Below, piece after piece: positions 8,168 to 16,639 of a DNA stretch of 33,814 nt (its first letter is position 1; each line of letters starts with the position of its first letter). Origin of the DNA: Aquimonas sp044344935 (GTDB taxonomy: Bacteria > Pseudomonadota > Gammaproteobacteria > Xanthomonadales > Xanthomonadaceae); contig JBIJCA010000009.1 in assembly GCA_044344935.1 (NCBI GenBank), forward strand, positions 1 through 33,814. Reading direction: 5' to 3'. A program made the translations under genes and the position numbers. A model generated the notes under the pieces. The model did not search any database and was not told where the DNA came from. It saw only the letters and a list, made by a program, of their open reading frames with translations.

Positions 8168-9541
8168 CTAAGCCTTCACAGGCCTCTTCCATTCCGCAAA
8201 CGACTGCTGCCGAGCCCGCGCCACGGTGAGCTGGCCGGCGGGGGCGTCGCGGGTGAGCGTGCTGCCAGCGCCGAGTGTGGCGCCGGCGCCGACGGTGACC
8301 GGCGCCACCAGCGAGGCATTGCTGCCGATGAAGGCGCCGTCCTCGATGGTGGTGCGGTGTTTGTGGGCGCCGTCGTAGTTGCAGGTGATGGTGCCGGCGC
8401 CGATGTTCACCTTCGCACCGATCACCGCATCACCGAGGTAGCTCAGGTGGTTGGCCTTGCTGCCCTCGCCGAGCGTGGCGTTCTTGGTCTCGACGAAGTT
8501 GCCGATGTGCACGCCGGCGGCAAGCCGGGTGCCGGGACGCAGGCGCGCGAAGGGGCCGATCGTGCACGGGCCTTCGGTGACGACGCCATCGAGTTCGCAG
8601 TGGCCTTGGACTACGGTGCCTGCCGCCAGCTTCGAATTGCGGATGCGACAGAACGGCCCGATCTGCACCTCATCGCCCAGCGCGATGTCGCCTTCCAGCA
8701 CCACGTCGATGTCGATCTCGACGTCCATGCCGGCCTGCACGTGGCCGCGGACATCGATGCGCGACGGGTCGGCGAGGCGTACGCCTGCCTGCATCAGGGC
8801 CCGCGCTTCGCGCCGACGGAACAGGGCTTCGAGCTCGCTGAGCTGCAGCGGATCATTGGCGCCGAAGCTCTCGCTGGCGTCGGCCACTGGAACGCAATCG
8901 GCGCGCTCACCGTCGCGCGTGGCCAGAGCGAAGATGTCGGTGAGGTAGTACTCGCCCTGGGCGTTGTCGGCGCGGATCTCGCTCAGCCACATGCGCAGGC
9001 GCGCGATGTCGCAGGCGATCAGGCCGGTGTTGATCCAGCGCACCGCGCGCTGGGCCTCGTTCGCATCCTTGTGTTCGACGATCGACTCGACGCGGCCTTC
9101 GCCATCGAGGATCAGGCGGCCATAGCCGCTGGGGTCGTCAAGCTCCGCGCCCAGCACGGCCAGAGCCCGCGGCGCATCCAGCAGGGCCTGCAGGGTGGCG
9201 CTGCGGATCAGCGGCACATCGCCATACAGCACCAGCACGCGGCCGCTGTCCGGCAGCACCGGCAGCGCCTGCTGCACCGCATGGCCGGTGCCGCGGCGCT
9301 CGGTCTGTTCCACCCACGACAGGTCGGCCTGTCCCGCGAAAGCTGCCTGCACCTGTTCGCCCGCATGACCGTAGACGATGTGGATTCGCGCGGGCTGCAG
9401 CGCGCGCGCGGCCGCGATGACATGCGCCAGCATCGGCCGGCCGGCAACCGGCATCAGCACCTTGGGCTTGCGCGAGCGCATGCGTTTGCCCTCGCCGGCA
9501 GCGAGGATCAGGACGTGCAGGTCGGAATGTCGAGTGATCAT
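8168..9541 (-). CDS. glmU: Bifunctional UDP-GlcNAc pyrophosphorylase / glucosamine-1-phosphate acetyltransferase
   Basis: 457 residues from the ATG at 9541 (E. coli GlmU has 456). A GTG at 9568 would add nine poorly conserved residues. The N-terminal Rossmann-like uridyltransferase (about 1-230) has LAAGEGKRM with the downstream PKVLMP, YGDVPLI, and the NDPLQLSELE segment leading to the linker helix. The C-terminal left-handed beta-helix acetyltransferase has hexapeptide repeats, RLRPGTRL, FVETKNATLG and NIGAGTITCNYDG. It acetylates glucosamine-1-phosphate with acetyl-CoA and then couples it to UTP, giving cytoplasmic UDP-GlcNAc for peptidoglycan and lipid A. Its TAG stop is four bases from the inverted heptad array of the repeat element. 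It lies 82 nt downstream of the histidine-kinase-like gene on the same strand. Essential in most bacteria. Confidence 0.97.
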   Translation of the reverse strand: MITRHSDLHVLILAAGEGKRMRSRKPKVLMPVAGRPMLAHVIAAARALQPARIHIVYGHAGEQVQAAFAGQADLSWVEQTERRGTGHAVQQALPVLPDSGRVLVLYGDVPLIRSATLQALLDAPRALAVLGAELDDPSGYGRLILDGEGRVESIVEHKDANEAQRAVRWINTGLIACDIARLRMWLSEIRADNAQGEYYLTDIFALATRDGERADCVPVADASESFGANDPLQLSELEALFRRREARALMQAGVRLADPSRIDVRGHVQAGMDVEIDIDVVLEGDIALGDEVQIGPFCRIRNSKLAAGTVVQGHCELDGVVTEGPCTIGPFARLRPGTRLAAGVHIGNFVETKNATLGEGSKANHLSYLGDAVIGAKVNIGAGTITCNYDGAHKHRTTIEDGAFIGSNASLVAPVTVGAGATLGAGSTLTRDAPAGQLTVARARQQSFAEWKRPVKA

Positions 9542-9623
9542 GGGCGGGCGCGGCGCGAGGAGGGTCACCCATCATCGCGGCTCGACCCGCAGGTGCCAAG
9601 CGGGTCCCACCGTTTGACGCCCC

Positions 9624-10778
9624 TCAGCTGAGGCCCAGCGCGCGCTGCCTGCCGGTGCTGCCGGCGCTGCCCGGCAGCAGGGGCAGATCGACCTCGATCG
9701 CGCTGCCCTCGGGCTCGCTGCGCCGACGCAGGCCGTAGCCTTCGCCGTAGAGCCTGCGGATGCGCTCGGCGGCGTTGGCGATGCCGACATCCGATTCCGG
9801 TTCGGGGCTGCATGCCGCCTGGTCGACGACTTTGAGGCGCAGCTTGCCGTCGATCTCGCGGGCGATCAGCTTGACTGCCACCAGGGTTTGCTGGGGTTCG
9901 TCGCTGCGGCGCAGCGCGCAGTCCAGCAGCGGCTGCAGCAGCAGGCGCGGGATCCGCATGGAGCGCAGCGGTTCGGGCACGTCGATCTGCACGAACAGGC
10001 GCTCGGCGAAGCGCAGTCGCATGATGTCGAGGTAGAGATCGAGTACCCGCAGCTCCTCCGACAGCGCGGCTTCGTGCTCGCGGGCCGGTGCAAAGGCATG
10101 CTTCATCAGGGCCGAGAGCCGGCGGATCATCTCTTCCGCGGCCGAAGGTCGGGTGTAGATGAGTTCGCTGACCGCATTCAAGGTGGTGAACAGGAAATGC
10201 GGTTCCAGCTGCCGGCGCAGGGCTTCGAGCTGGGCCTCGGTCAGGCTGGCGCGCAGGCGTTCTGCCTCGAGTTCGCGATTGCGGGCGGCCCGATAGCGGT
10301 CGATCTGGTGGGTGATCGCGATCACCAGCGCGTACACGATGAGCTGGTTGGGCAGCGACAGCAGCACCCGCTGCAGATCCGGCAGGTAGCTCTGGTCGGA
10401 GAAGCCCGGCAGGGCGACCAGCAGGGTTCGCAGCAGTGCCTGCAGTGCGGTGTGGGCGGCGCCGACCAGCAAAGCGAAGCCGGCGTGCAGGCCGAGGTGG
10501 CGCATCCAGTCGACGCCAACGATCGGGAAGCGGCGCGCCAGCATCACCATCAGCGGAACCAGCAGGGCAGCCGCCCAGGCGCCGGACATTTCCTCGAACA
10601 GCACCCGCAGCAGATCCGCGGAGCGGCCGCCGGCGACCCGGCTGAGGTAGCGGTCCATGAAGGTCAGCGTGCCCAGCGCGGTGCTCAGCAGCAGCAGCCC
10701 CAAGCCCAACCGGCGGCGGCGCACGCGGCTGCGTTCGGGCTCGCTGCTGGGCTGGCGGGAGGTGCTCGGGCGGGTCAT
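9624..10778 (-). CDS. LytS/AlgZ-type sensor histidine kinase with degenerate ATP-binding site
   Basis: 384 residues: an N-terminal membrane block of about four helices (about 22-155), a short coiled linker, then the His_kinase (PF06580-type) region with an H-box, LEPHFLFTTLNAVSELI, at about residues 190-206. The ATPase half is unusual. The N-box, normally LLQPLVENAIxHG, reads LLQPLLDCALRRS, without the Mg-binding Asn or the Glu. The DxGxG motif is replaced by VDQAACSPEPES. Only the late G-box-like segment (VGIANAAERIRRLYG) is recognisable. It may bind but not hydrolyse ATP, or act as a sensor partner of another kinase. No LytTR response regulator is adjacent, which is also unusual for this family. 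The gene is divergent from the cytochrome c gene and upstream of glmU on the same strand. The upstream ribosome-binding site is weak. Confidence 0.8.
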   Translation of the reverse strand: MTRPSTSRQPSSEPERSRVRRRRLGLGLLLLSTALGTLTFMDRYLSRVAGGRSADLLRVLFEEMSGAWAAALLVPLMVMLARRFPIVGVDWMRHLGLHAGFALLVGAAHTALQALLRTLLVALPGFSDQSYLPDLQRVLLSLPNQLIVYALVIAITHQIDRYRAARNRELEAERLRASLTEAQLEALRRQLEPHFLFTTLNAVSELIYTRPSAAEEMIRRLSALMKHAFAPAREHEAALSEELRVLDLYLDIMRLRFAERLFVQIDVPEPLRSMRIPRLLLQPLLDCALRRSDEPQQTLVAVKLIAREIDGKLRLKVVDQAACSPEPESDVGIANAAERIRRLYGEGYGLRRRSEPEGSAIEVDLPLLPGSAGSTGRQRALGLS

Positions 10779-10830
10779 GGCAGGCGGGCTGGAGCGGGCC
10801 CCGCAGCCTACCGGCTGCGCGAGGGCGCGT

Positions 10831-10844
10831 CATCACTGGTGATG
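10831..10844. promoter_or_regulatory. 14-bp palindrome between divergent kinase and cytochrome genes
   Basis: CATCAC-TG-GTGATG is a perfect 6-bp dyad with a 2-bp centre in the 184-bp divergent intergenic region. Size and position fit a regulator-binding site. No known operator was recognised. Confidence 0.3.
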
Positions 10845-10885
10845 GCGTCGGCACCCGTGCGCTTTCGCCCCTGCAGGGCCGCCGC

Positions 10886-10891
10886 TATACT
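10886..10891 (+). promoter_or_regulatory. Candidate -10 element (TATACT) for cytochrome c gene
   Basis: TATACT lies 71 bases upstream of the GTG start. No good -35 hexamer is seen at the usual distance (TTTCGC at 10863), so this is a weak call. Confidence 0.3.
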
Positions 10892-10962
10892 TCGGCGGTT
10901 TCCGCGCCGGCCGAACGCCAGGGTCGCGTCGTCGTCCTCCGATCTCTCCCGCAGGTGATCCC

Positions 10963-11478
10963 GTGGTCAATCACGATCAAGTCTTCCTGAAGCGCTTCTC
11001 GATGATCATCGCCGCTCTTGCGGTCCTGACCGTTGTGCTGATCCTCGGCGCGAGCGCCCTTTACAACCGGGCGCCCAAGGAACCCAACACCCTTGCCGAG
11101 CAGCGCACCAACGAGCGCCTGCGGCCGGTGGGCGCCGTCTACGCCGGCGAGACCGGCGCCGCGGCCATGGCGGCTGCGGCCGATGCCGCTGCGAAGGCGG
11201 CTGCGTCGATGGTGGCGTATGGCGGCAGCCTCGACGGTGAGTACATTTACAGCCAGCTTTGTGGCGCCTGCCATACCTCGGGTGCCGCAGGTGCGCCGAA
11301 GATGGAGCGCGCGGCGTGGGCCGAGCGCTTGCCGCAAGGCGTCGAAGTGCTGGTCAAACATGCCATCGAAGGCTACCAGGGGGCTGCGGGCGTGATGCCT
11401 GCGCGCGGCGGCAACCCCTCGCTGACCGATGCCCAGGTCGAGGCCTCGGTGGTCTGGATGCTCGACAACCTCAAGTGA
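10963..11478 (+). CDS. Membrane-anchored class I cytochrome c (cytochrome c5-like)
   Basis: 171 residues. An N-terminal membrane anchor (about 14-34) is followed by a periplasmic Ala-rich linker (about 66-82) and one small haem domain. The haem-attachment motif is CGACH at 100-104. The likely distal ligand is Met145 in GVMPARGG, followed by the closing helix (SLTDAQVEASVVWMLDNL) typical of cytochrome c5. It should shuttle electrons in the periplasm to a terminal oxidase or another acceptor. The start is GTG at 10963, chosen for the strong AGGTGA ribosome-binding site four bases upstream; an internal ATG at codon 14 would remove the basic N-terminus. An 83-nt gap with a hairpin separates it from the nuclease gene. 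Confidence 0.9.
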   Translation: MVNHDQVFLKRFSMIIAALAVLTVVLILGASALYNRAPKEPNTLAEQRTNERLRPVGAVYAGETGAAAMAAAADAAAKAAASMVAYGGSLDGEYIYSQLCGACHTSGAAGAPKMERAAWAERLPQGVEVLVKHAIEGYQGAAGVMPARGGNPSLTDAQVEASVVWMLDNLK

Positions 11479-11513
11479 GTGGATTCCGCCTGCGTGCGGT
11501 CACCCAACGCCCG

Positions 11514-11538
11514 CGACGCCGCCCCCGAGGCGGCGTCG
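11514..11538. other. 10-bp perfect inverted repeat between cytochrome and nuclease genes
   Basis: CGACGCCGCC pairs with GGCGGCGTCG around a 5-base loop (11524-11528). Strong stem but no following T-run, so it may be an attenuating or RNA-stabilising hairpin rather than a classical terminator. It lies 36 nt after the cytochrome stop and 24 nt before the nuclease ATG. Confidence 0.5.
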
Positions 11539-11561
11539 TCGTCTCTGCCGGAGCTGTTCCG

Positions 11562-13394
11562 ATGTCACCCCTGAACCTGGTTCGTTGTGTCCTGTTGTTG
11601 GTCCCGGTGCTGCTGCTCGGCGCCTGTGAGCCCTCCGGCACGGCGCAGGTACCGGCGGCGCCAAGTCGCATCGGCGAGCTTCAGGGCCGCGCCGAGCACA
11701 GCCCGTTCGAGGGTCAGCGCCTGCGCATCCAGGGGGTGGTCACCGGCAGCTTCAGCGGTGGGCTCGGCGGATTCTTCATGCAGGACGCGGTCGGCGAGGA
11801 CGACGGCGACCCGGCGACCTCGGACGGCATCTTCGTACTGTGGCCGCGCGAGGCCGAGCCACGCGTGCGGCGCGGCGATCGGGTCAGGGTGAGCGCCGTG
11901 GTCAGCGAGCTGGGCCCCGAGGGCGCCAGCATGACGACCCTGACCGAAGCCCGAGTCGAGGTGCTCGGGCGCGGCGCAGCCCGGTCCGCAGTGCTGAAAG
12001 CAGCGCCGGCCAGCGCGCACGACTACGAGCGGCTGGAAGGCATGTGGGTGCGAATCGAGGCGCCGCTGACCATCAGCGGCAACGATGGCCTGCTCCGCTT
12101 CGGCGAACTGGTGGTCAGCTTCGGCGAGCGCCTTCGTCAGGTCACCGATGTGTTTCCGCCGGGTGCGGATGCCCGCGCGCTCGCACAGGATCAGGATCGC
12201 CGCACCGTCGTGCTCGATGACGGTCGCCGCGGCGAGTACCCGGAGCGCCTGTGGTTCCTGCCGGCGCCGCTGTCCAACGAGGCGCCTCTGCGCGCAGGCA
12301 GCACCCTCGCCGGTGCCGAAGGTCTGCTGGAGCAGCGGGGCGCCCAGTGGGCGCTGCAGTTGCGTCGCGATCTGGAGATCACGGCCCAGGCCGAGCGTCC
12401 GCAGCCGCCCGCTCTGCAGCCGGGCCTGCGCGTGTTGAGCTTCAATCTCGAGAACTTCTTCAATGGCAACGGTCGCGGCGGCGGCTTTCCCACTCCGCGT
12501 GGCGCGGCCACGCCCGCCGACTTCGAACGACAGAAAGCCAAGCTGCTGCGGGTTCTGATCGACGCCCGCGCCGATGTCGCCGGGCTGGTCGAGGTCGAGA
12601 ACGACGGCGGGGGCGCGCGCAGTGCGCTCGCACAGCTGGTGGACGCGCTCAACGCGGCGCTCGGTGCGGCGGAGGGGGCATCGGGCCCCGGCGACTACCG
12701 CTTCATCGACACGTCCGAAGCGCCCGGCAGCGACCAGATCCGCGTTGCGCTGATTTACCGGGCCAGTGTCGTCGAGCCCGTTGGCACAGCCGCCCTGCTG
12801 CAGACGGGCGCCTTCGAACGCGGCAGTCGCGTCCCGGTGTTCCAGAGCTTTCGGCCGCTGGCCGGTGGTGCGGCGTTCTCGGTGGTGGTGAACCACTGGA
12901 AGTCCAAGGGTGGCTGCGATGGGGCGGAGGCCGGTGATCGCGATCAGGGCGACGGTCAGGCCTGCTGGAACGCCGCGCGCGTCCGGGCTGCGCGCGAGCT
13001 GATGGCCTGGCTGGACAGCGATCCCAGCGCCGGAGTCGACGGCGGACGACGCCTGCTCCTCGGCGACCTCAACGCCTACAGCCAGGAAGACCCGGTGCGC
13101 CTGTTGCGCAGCGCGGGTTATCGCGACGCCCTGGAGTTGGCGGGCCGACGGGGTCAGTTCAGCTACAACTTCCGCGGCCAGGTGGGCAGCCTCGACCACG
13201 CTCTGGCCAGCCCGGCGCTGGCGAGCGACGTCCGCGACGCCTCGATCTGGGCTATCAACGCCGATGAGTCCGAGGCCTTCAAATATGCCAGCCACGCGCG
13301 CGATCCCGAGTGGTACAGCGACGGACCTTGGGCCAGCTCCGATCACGATCCGCTGCTGCTGGTGCTGCGTCTGCCTTCGAATGCGACCCCCTGA
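11562..13394 (+). CDS. ExeM/NucH-type extracellular endonuclease, lipoprotein
   Basis: 610 residues from the ATG at 11562. Longer in-frame starts back to 11259 lie inside the cytochrome gene and would bury the signal sequence. Lipoprotein signal with lipobox LLLGAC (Cys about 21). An N-terminal OB-fold-like domain (about 35-140, with GFFMQD) is typical of the YhcR/ExeM family. The C-terminal endonuclease/exonuclease/phosphatase domain (about 290-605) carries FNLENFF, a DVAGLVEVEND metal-binding Glu, NHWKSKG, GDLNAYSQEDP, SLDHALAS and the catalytic SSDHDP. It is expected to degrade extracellular DNA, possibly RNA, with Mg/Ca for nutrient recovery or biofilm turnover, while tethered to the cell surface or periplasm. 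Two cysteines in the GGCDG...QACWN loop may form a disulfide. Confidence 0.88.
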   Translation: MSPLNLVRCVLLLVPVLLLGACEPSGTAQVPAAPSRIGELQGRAEHSPFEGQRLRIQGVVTGSFSGGLGGFFMQDAVGEDDGDPATSDGIFVLWPREAEPRVRRGDRVRVSAVVSELGPEGASMTTLTEARVEVLGRGAARSAVLKAAPASAHDYERLEGMWVRIEAPLTISGNDGLLRFGELVVSFGERLRQVTDVFPPGADARALAQDQDRRTVVLDDGRRGEYPERLWFLPAPLSNEAPLRAGSTLAGAEGLLEQRGAQWALQLRRDLEITAQAERPQPPALQPGLRVLSFNLENFFNGNGRGGGFPTPRGAATPADFERQKAKLLRVLIDARADVAGLVEVENDGGGARSALAQLVDALNAALGAAEGASGPGDYRFIDTSEAPGSDQIRVALIYRASVVEPVGTAALLQTGAFERGSRVPVFQSFRPLAGGAAFSVVVNHWKSKGGCDGAEAGDRDQGDGQACWNAARVRAARELMAWLDSDPSAGVDGGRRLLLGDLNAYSQEDPVRLLRSAGYRDALELAGRRGQFSYNFRGQVGSLDHALASPALASDVRDASIWAINADESEAFKYASHARDPEWYSDGPWASSDHDPLLLVLRLPSNATP

Positions 13395-13397
13395 GCG

Positions 13398-13403
13398 TAG
13401 ACT
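13398..13403 (+). promoter_or_regulatory. Candidate -10 element (TAGACT) for hydrolase-zapE operon
   Basis: TAGACT lies just after the nuclease stop and 56 bases before the hydrolase ATG. The same hexamer occurs at similar distances before the repeat-protein and DUF4156 genes. No clear -35. Confidence 0.3.
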
Positions 13404-13459
13404 CTGCGGCTTCGTGGTTCAGCGCGCGCCTTGCCCAGACTTTCACCTGTGACCCGCCG

Positions 13460-14140
13460 ATGACCACACCCAGCGCCCTCGCCCAATTCCCGGACGCCGC
13501 CGCCGAACTGGGACTGCCTGGCCCTGCCGGCAATCTCGAGCTCGCGGTGGAGCTGCCCGAGCCCGAGCTGGCGCGCGCGGGGACCGCGATCCTGTGTCAC
13601 CCGCATCCGCTGCACAGCGGCACCATGCACAACAAGGTCGTGACGATGGCCGAGCGCAGCCTGCGCGAGCTTGGCCTGCGGACCGTGCGGTTCAATTTTC
13701 GCGGGGTCGGCGCCTCGGAGGGCGAGTACGACGACGGCCGCGGCGAAACGCTCGACCTGCTGGCGGTCGCGGAGTGGGTGCAGAAAGTGCGTCCCATGGA
13801 TGCCCTGTGGCTCTGCGGCTTCTCTTTCGGCAGCTACGTGGCTCTGCTGGGTGCGCGCCACCTGCCGGTCAAGCAGATGATCTCGATCGCGCCGCCGGCC
13901 GGACGCTGGGACTTCTCCGCCGTGCTGGCTCCGACCTGCCCCTGGCTGGTCGTGCAGGGCGAGGAGGACGATGTGGTCGAGCCGCAGGCGGTGTATGACT
14001 GGGTCGACGGCCTGCCCGAGAAGCCGACCCTGGTGCGCATGCCCGAAACCGGACATTTCTTTCACCGTCGCCTGATGGATCTCCGAGGCGCGATCAAGAA
14101 CGGCGTGCGCGCTCACCTGCCGCCGCTGCTGAACCCGTGA
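13460..14140 (+). CDS. Alpha/beta hydrolase
   Basis: 226 residues, single-domain, cytoplasmic (no signal). The oxyanion-hole region is CHPHPLHSGTMHNKVV, typical of the YsgA/YfhR-like small hydrolases annotated in proteobacteria. The nucleophile elbow is GFSFG (Ser about residue 120), the acid is in EEDDVVEP and the catalytic His is in TGHFFH. The fold and triad are complete, so it is an active hydrolase of unknown substrate (ester, thioester or amide). The start ATG at 13460 was chosen because upstream in-frame codons overlap the nuclease gene. Its TGA overlaps the GTG start of zapE by four bases (GTGA), giving translational coupling. Confidence 0.88.
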   Translation: MTTPSALAQFPDAAAELGLPGPAGNLELAVELPEPELARAGTAILCHPHPLHSGTMHNKVVTMAERSLRELGLRTVRFNFRGVGASEGEYDDGRGETLDLLAVAEWVQKVRPMDALWLCGFSFGSYVALLGARHLPVKQMISIAPPAGRWDFSAVLAPTCPWLVVQGEEDDVVEPQAVYDWVDGLPEKPTLVRMPETGHFFHRRLMDLRGAIKNGVRAHLPPLLNP

Positions 14141-15249
14141 GCGAACCCGCACGGGCGGACCGTGCACATGCCGGTCCGATCCGCGCCTATCTCTACGGCG
14201 CCGCCGCTGGGCGTTGGCAGCATGACGCGGCGCAACTGGCGGCGCTGCGTGAGCTGGAGCGCATCCACCTCGCCCTGCTCGATCCGCCCAGAGCCGGACT
14301 GATCGATCGCCTGCGCGGGCGTCGCCCGCCGCCGCCGCGCGGGCTCTATCTCTGGGGTGGCGTCGGTCGCGGCAAGACTTTTGTGGTCGACCTGTTCTAT
14401 GAACATCTGCCGATCACCGCCAAGCGGCGCGTGCACTTCCATCGCTTCATGACTGAAGTGCATGAGCGTCTGCGCGGCCTGTCCGGCCGCGAGGACCCGC
14501 TGGCCGACGTGGCTGAAGACCTTGCCGGAGAGATCCGCCTGCTGTGCCTGGATGAGTTCTTCGTCGTCGACATCGGCGACGCGATGATTCTCGGCCGTCT
14601 GCTGCAGCATCTGATCGCGCGCGGCGTGTGTCTGGTCACCACCTCGAACACAGTGCCCGACCAGCTCTACCGTGACGGCCTGCAGCGGGAGCGCTTCCTG
14701 CCCGCCATCGCACTGCTCAACGCGCACTGCATGGTCCACGAGCTGGTCAGCGTCACCGACTATCGCCTGCGTAATCTGCGCCAGGGACGGACCTGGCTGG
14801 TGCCCGACGATGCCGCGGCCGAAGCGGAGCTGTGCCTGCTGTTCGAGCGCTTGACGATCGAGGCCGCCGCGGGTCCAAGGCATTGCCAGGTCAACGGCCG
14901 CCGCATCGACTGTCGCCGACAGGCTGAAGGCGTCGTCTGGTTCGACTTCGAGGCGCTGTGCGAGGGCCCGCGCGCGGTGGCCGACTACATCGAGCTGGCG
15001 CGTGATTTCCATACTGTGTTGCTGTCCGGGCTGCCGCAGATGGACGCCGGACACGACAACGCGGCGCGTCGATTCGTGCATCTCGTCGACGAGTTCTACG
15101 ACCGCGCGGTGAACCTCGTGGTCGCGGCTGCGGTGCCGATCGTCGAGGTCTACGTGGGCGACCGCCTGCGCCACGAGTACGAGCGCACCTGCAGTCGCCT
15201 GATCGAGATGCAGAGCGAGGATTACCTCGGCCGCGAGCACCGGCCGTGA
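14137..15249 (+). CDS. zapE: Cell division ATPase ZapE (AFG1-like)
   Basis: 370 residues, the usual size for the AFG1/ZapE family. Walker A is GGVGRGKT (74-81) and Walker B is LLCLDEFFVVDIGDAM (about 134-149). The sensor region TTSNTVPDQLYRDGLQRERFLPAI is highly characteristic of the family, as is the RRFVHLVDEFYDRAVNLV segment near the end. Known role: an ATPase that associates with the Z-ring during late division and under stress in E. coli; the mitochondrial homologue AFG1 helps turnover of respiratory complexes. The start is GTG at 14137, inside the GTGA overlap with the hydrolase gene. The next gene starts with another GTGA overlap, so the three are cotranslated. Confidence 0.95.
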   Translation: MSEPARADRAHAGPIRAYLYGAAAGRWQHDAAQLAALRELERIHLALLDPPRAGLIDRLRGRRPPPPRGLYLWGGVGRGKTFVVDLFYEHLPITAKRRVHFHRFMTEVHERLRGLSGREDPLADVAEDLAGEIRLLCLDEFFVVDIGDAMILGRLLQHLIARGVCLVTTSNTVPDQLYRDGLQRERFLPAIALLNAHCMVHELVSVTDYRLRNLRQGRTWLVPDDAAAEAELCLLFERLTIEAAAGPRHCQVNGRRIDCRRQAEGVVWFDFEALCEGPRAVADYIELARDFHTVLLSGLPQMDAGHDNAARRFVHLVDEFYDRAVNLVVAAAVPIVEVYVGDRLRHEYERTCSRLIEMQSEDYLGREHRP

Positions 15250-16631
15250 GTCCCGCCGCCCGCCAGGCACTGGTGCCGTGGACGGTTGCGCTGGCGGGCT
15301 GCGTGTTCACGTTCTGGACCTTCGCGCCGGGCTGGCTGAGCTGGGACTCGGCCTACCAGTGGCAGCAGGCGCGAACCGGCGCGTTCGATGCGCTGCACCC
15401 ACCGCTGCAGACCCTGTTGTGGTCGTGGATCGAACCCTGGTGGAGCGGCCCGGCTTCGCAGCTGCTGCTGCAGCAGGCCATGGTCTGGACCGCACTTGGC
15501 GGCATTGCTGCCGGCCTCAACACGCACTACGGCGTGCGCGCGGCGATCGTTGCCGTGCTCGGCCTGTGGCCGCCGCTGCTGCTGGTGTCCGCGCACATCT
15601 GGAAGGACGTGCCGATGCTCGGGGCGTTTGCACTGGCGGTGTGGATGCTGCGCCTGGAGCTGCGCCATCCGGGCTGGCGCTACCGCCTGCTGGCGCTGGC
15701 GATGCTGTGGATCGCCTGCGCCTGCCGGCACAACGCCATCACCGGTGCAGCGCCACTGCTGCTGTGGGTCGTCTGGCGCAGTTTGGGCGATCTGCCGCGA
15801 CTGCAGCTGCTGCGTGCGCGCCCGCTGTTGCGCGCGGCCGCGGCTTTGCCGCCGACGATGGTGCTGGCGCTGGGGCTGCAGGCGCTGGCTCAGTTGCCCA
15901 ACCATGTCGAGGGCGTGAAGCGCACCCAGGCAGTGTGGTCGGTGGTGGCCCTGTGGGACATGGCTGCAGTGTCATTGGCCGAGGGGCGGATGATCTTCCC
16001 CGCGGACTTCGTCGTCCCCGGCGCCACTTTCGAGGACCTGCGCCCGCACTTCACCGACTGGTCGAACACCACGGTGCTGATGAGCGGCAAGCTCGTCCCG
16101 ACGCTCGCGCGCGAGTACAGCCCCGAACAGATCGCCGAGCTGCGCCGAGCCTGGCTGCGCCTGCCGCTGGATCACCCGGGCCCCTACTTCGCGCATCGCC
16201 TGCGGCTGGCCGAGCTGCTGTTCGGCCTCGATCCGGCGGCCTTGCCCGATCACCAGGTGCTGATGCCGGGCTTCGTCGCGCTGGGTGACAACCCGCCGAT
16301 CGAGGCCAGCGCCAACGCGGTGCGCGACGGCCTTTTGGAGTTCGGCCGCCGCCACACTGACGGCCCGCTGTTCTGGGGATGGCTGTACCTGGTGCTTGCC
16401 GTGGGGGCGGGTCTGGCGGCGCTGCCCGGATTCCTGCGCGACCGGCCGCACGCAGCCCTGGCCGGCGCAGTCGCGGCCTCTGCGCTGGCGTATGCGCTGC
16501 CTCTGGCCGTGGTCTCCGGCAGCGCCGAGTTCCGCTATCTCAACTGGCCTCTGCTGGCTGCGCTGCTGGCGCCCCTGCTGCTGGTGTTCGGCGGTCCTCG
16601 CAAGGGTGATCCCGTCGCACTGGCGCGCTGA
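15246..16631 (+). CDS. Polytopic inner-membrane protein, GT-C glycosyltransferase-like
   Basis: 461 residues with about ten predicted membrane helices. After the first helix comes a periplasmic loop with SWDSAYQW and, further on, DALHPPLQTLLW. An acidic residue soon after helix 1 and a His-Pro-Pro before helix 2 are the arrangement seen in GT-C type lipid-linked-sugar glycosyltransferases. A periplasmic soluble stretch (about 240-350) is followed by three C-terminal helices. I do not recognise a named family; a role in decorating envelope glycans is inference from topology. The GTG start overlaps the zapE stop by four bases. The 3' end converges with the decayed Na/Pi transporter gene with essentially no spacer. 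Confidence 0.75.
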   Translation: MSPAARQALVPWTVALAGCVFTFWTFAPGWLSWDSAYQWQQARTGAFDALHPPLQTLLWSWIEPWWSGPASQLLLQQAMVWTALGGIAAGLNTHYGVRAAIVAVLGLWPPLLLVSAHIWKDVPMLGAFALAVWMLRLELRHPGWRYRLLALAMLWIACACRHNAITGAAPLLLWVVWRSLGDLPRLQLLRARPLLRAAAALPPTMVLALGLQALAQLPNHVEGVKRTQAVWSVVALWDMAAVSLAEGRMIFPADFVVPGATFEDLRPHFTDWSNTTVLMSGKLVPTLAREYSPEQIAELRRAWLRLPLDHPGPYFAHRLRLAELLFGLDPAALPDHQVLMPGFVALGDNPPIEASANAVRDGLLEFGRRHTDGPLFWGWLYLVLAVGAGLAALPGFLRDRPHAALAGAVAASALAYALPLAVVSGSAEFRYLNWPLLAALLAPLLLVFGGPRKGDPVALAR

Positions 16632-16639
16632 GCGCGACG

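Noticed and set aside
8357..9631. 424-codon plus-strand frame opposite glmU
   Set aside because: Antisense to a complete GlmU; composition typical of a shadow frame.
11565..13346. 593-codon open frame on the minus strand opposite the nuclease gene
   Set aside because: Antisense shadow; no domain, no ribosome-binding site, and the plus strand has complete nuclease motifs.
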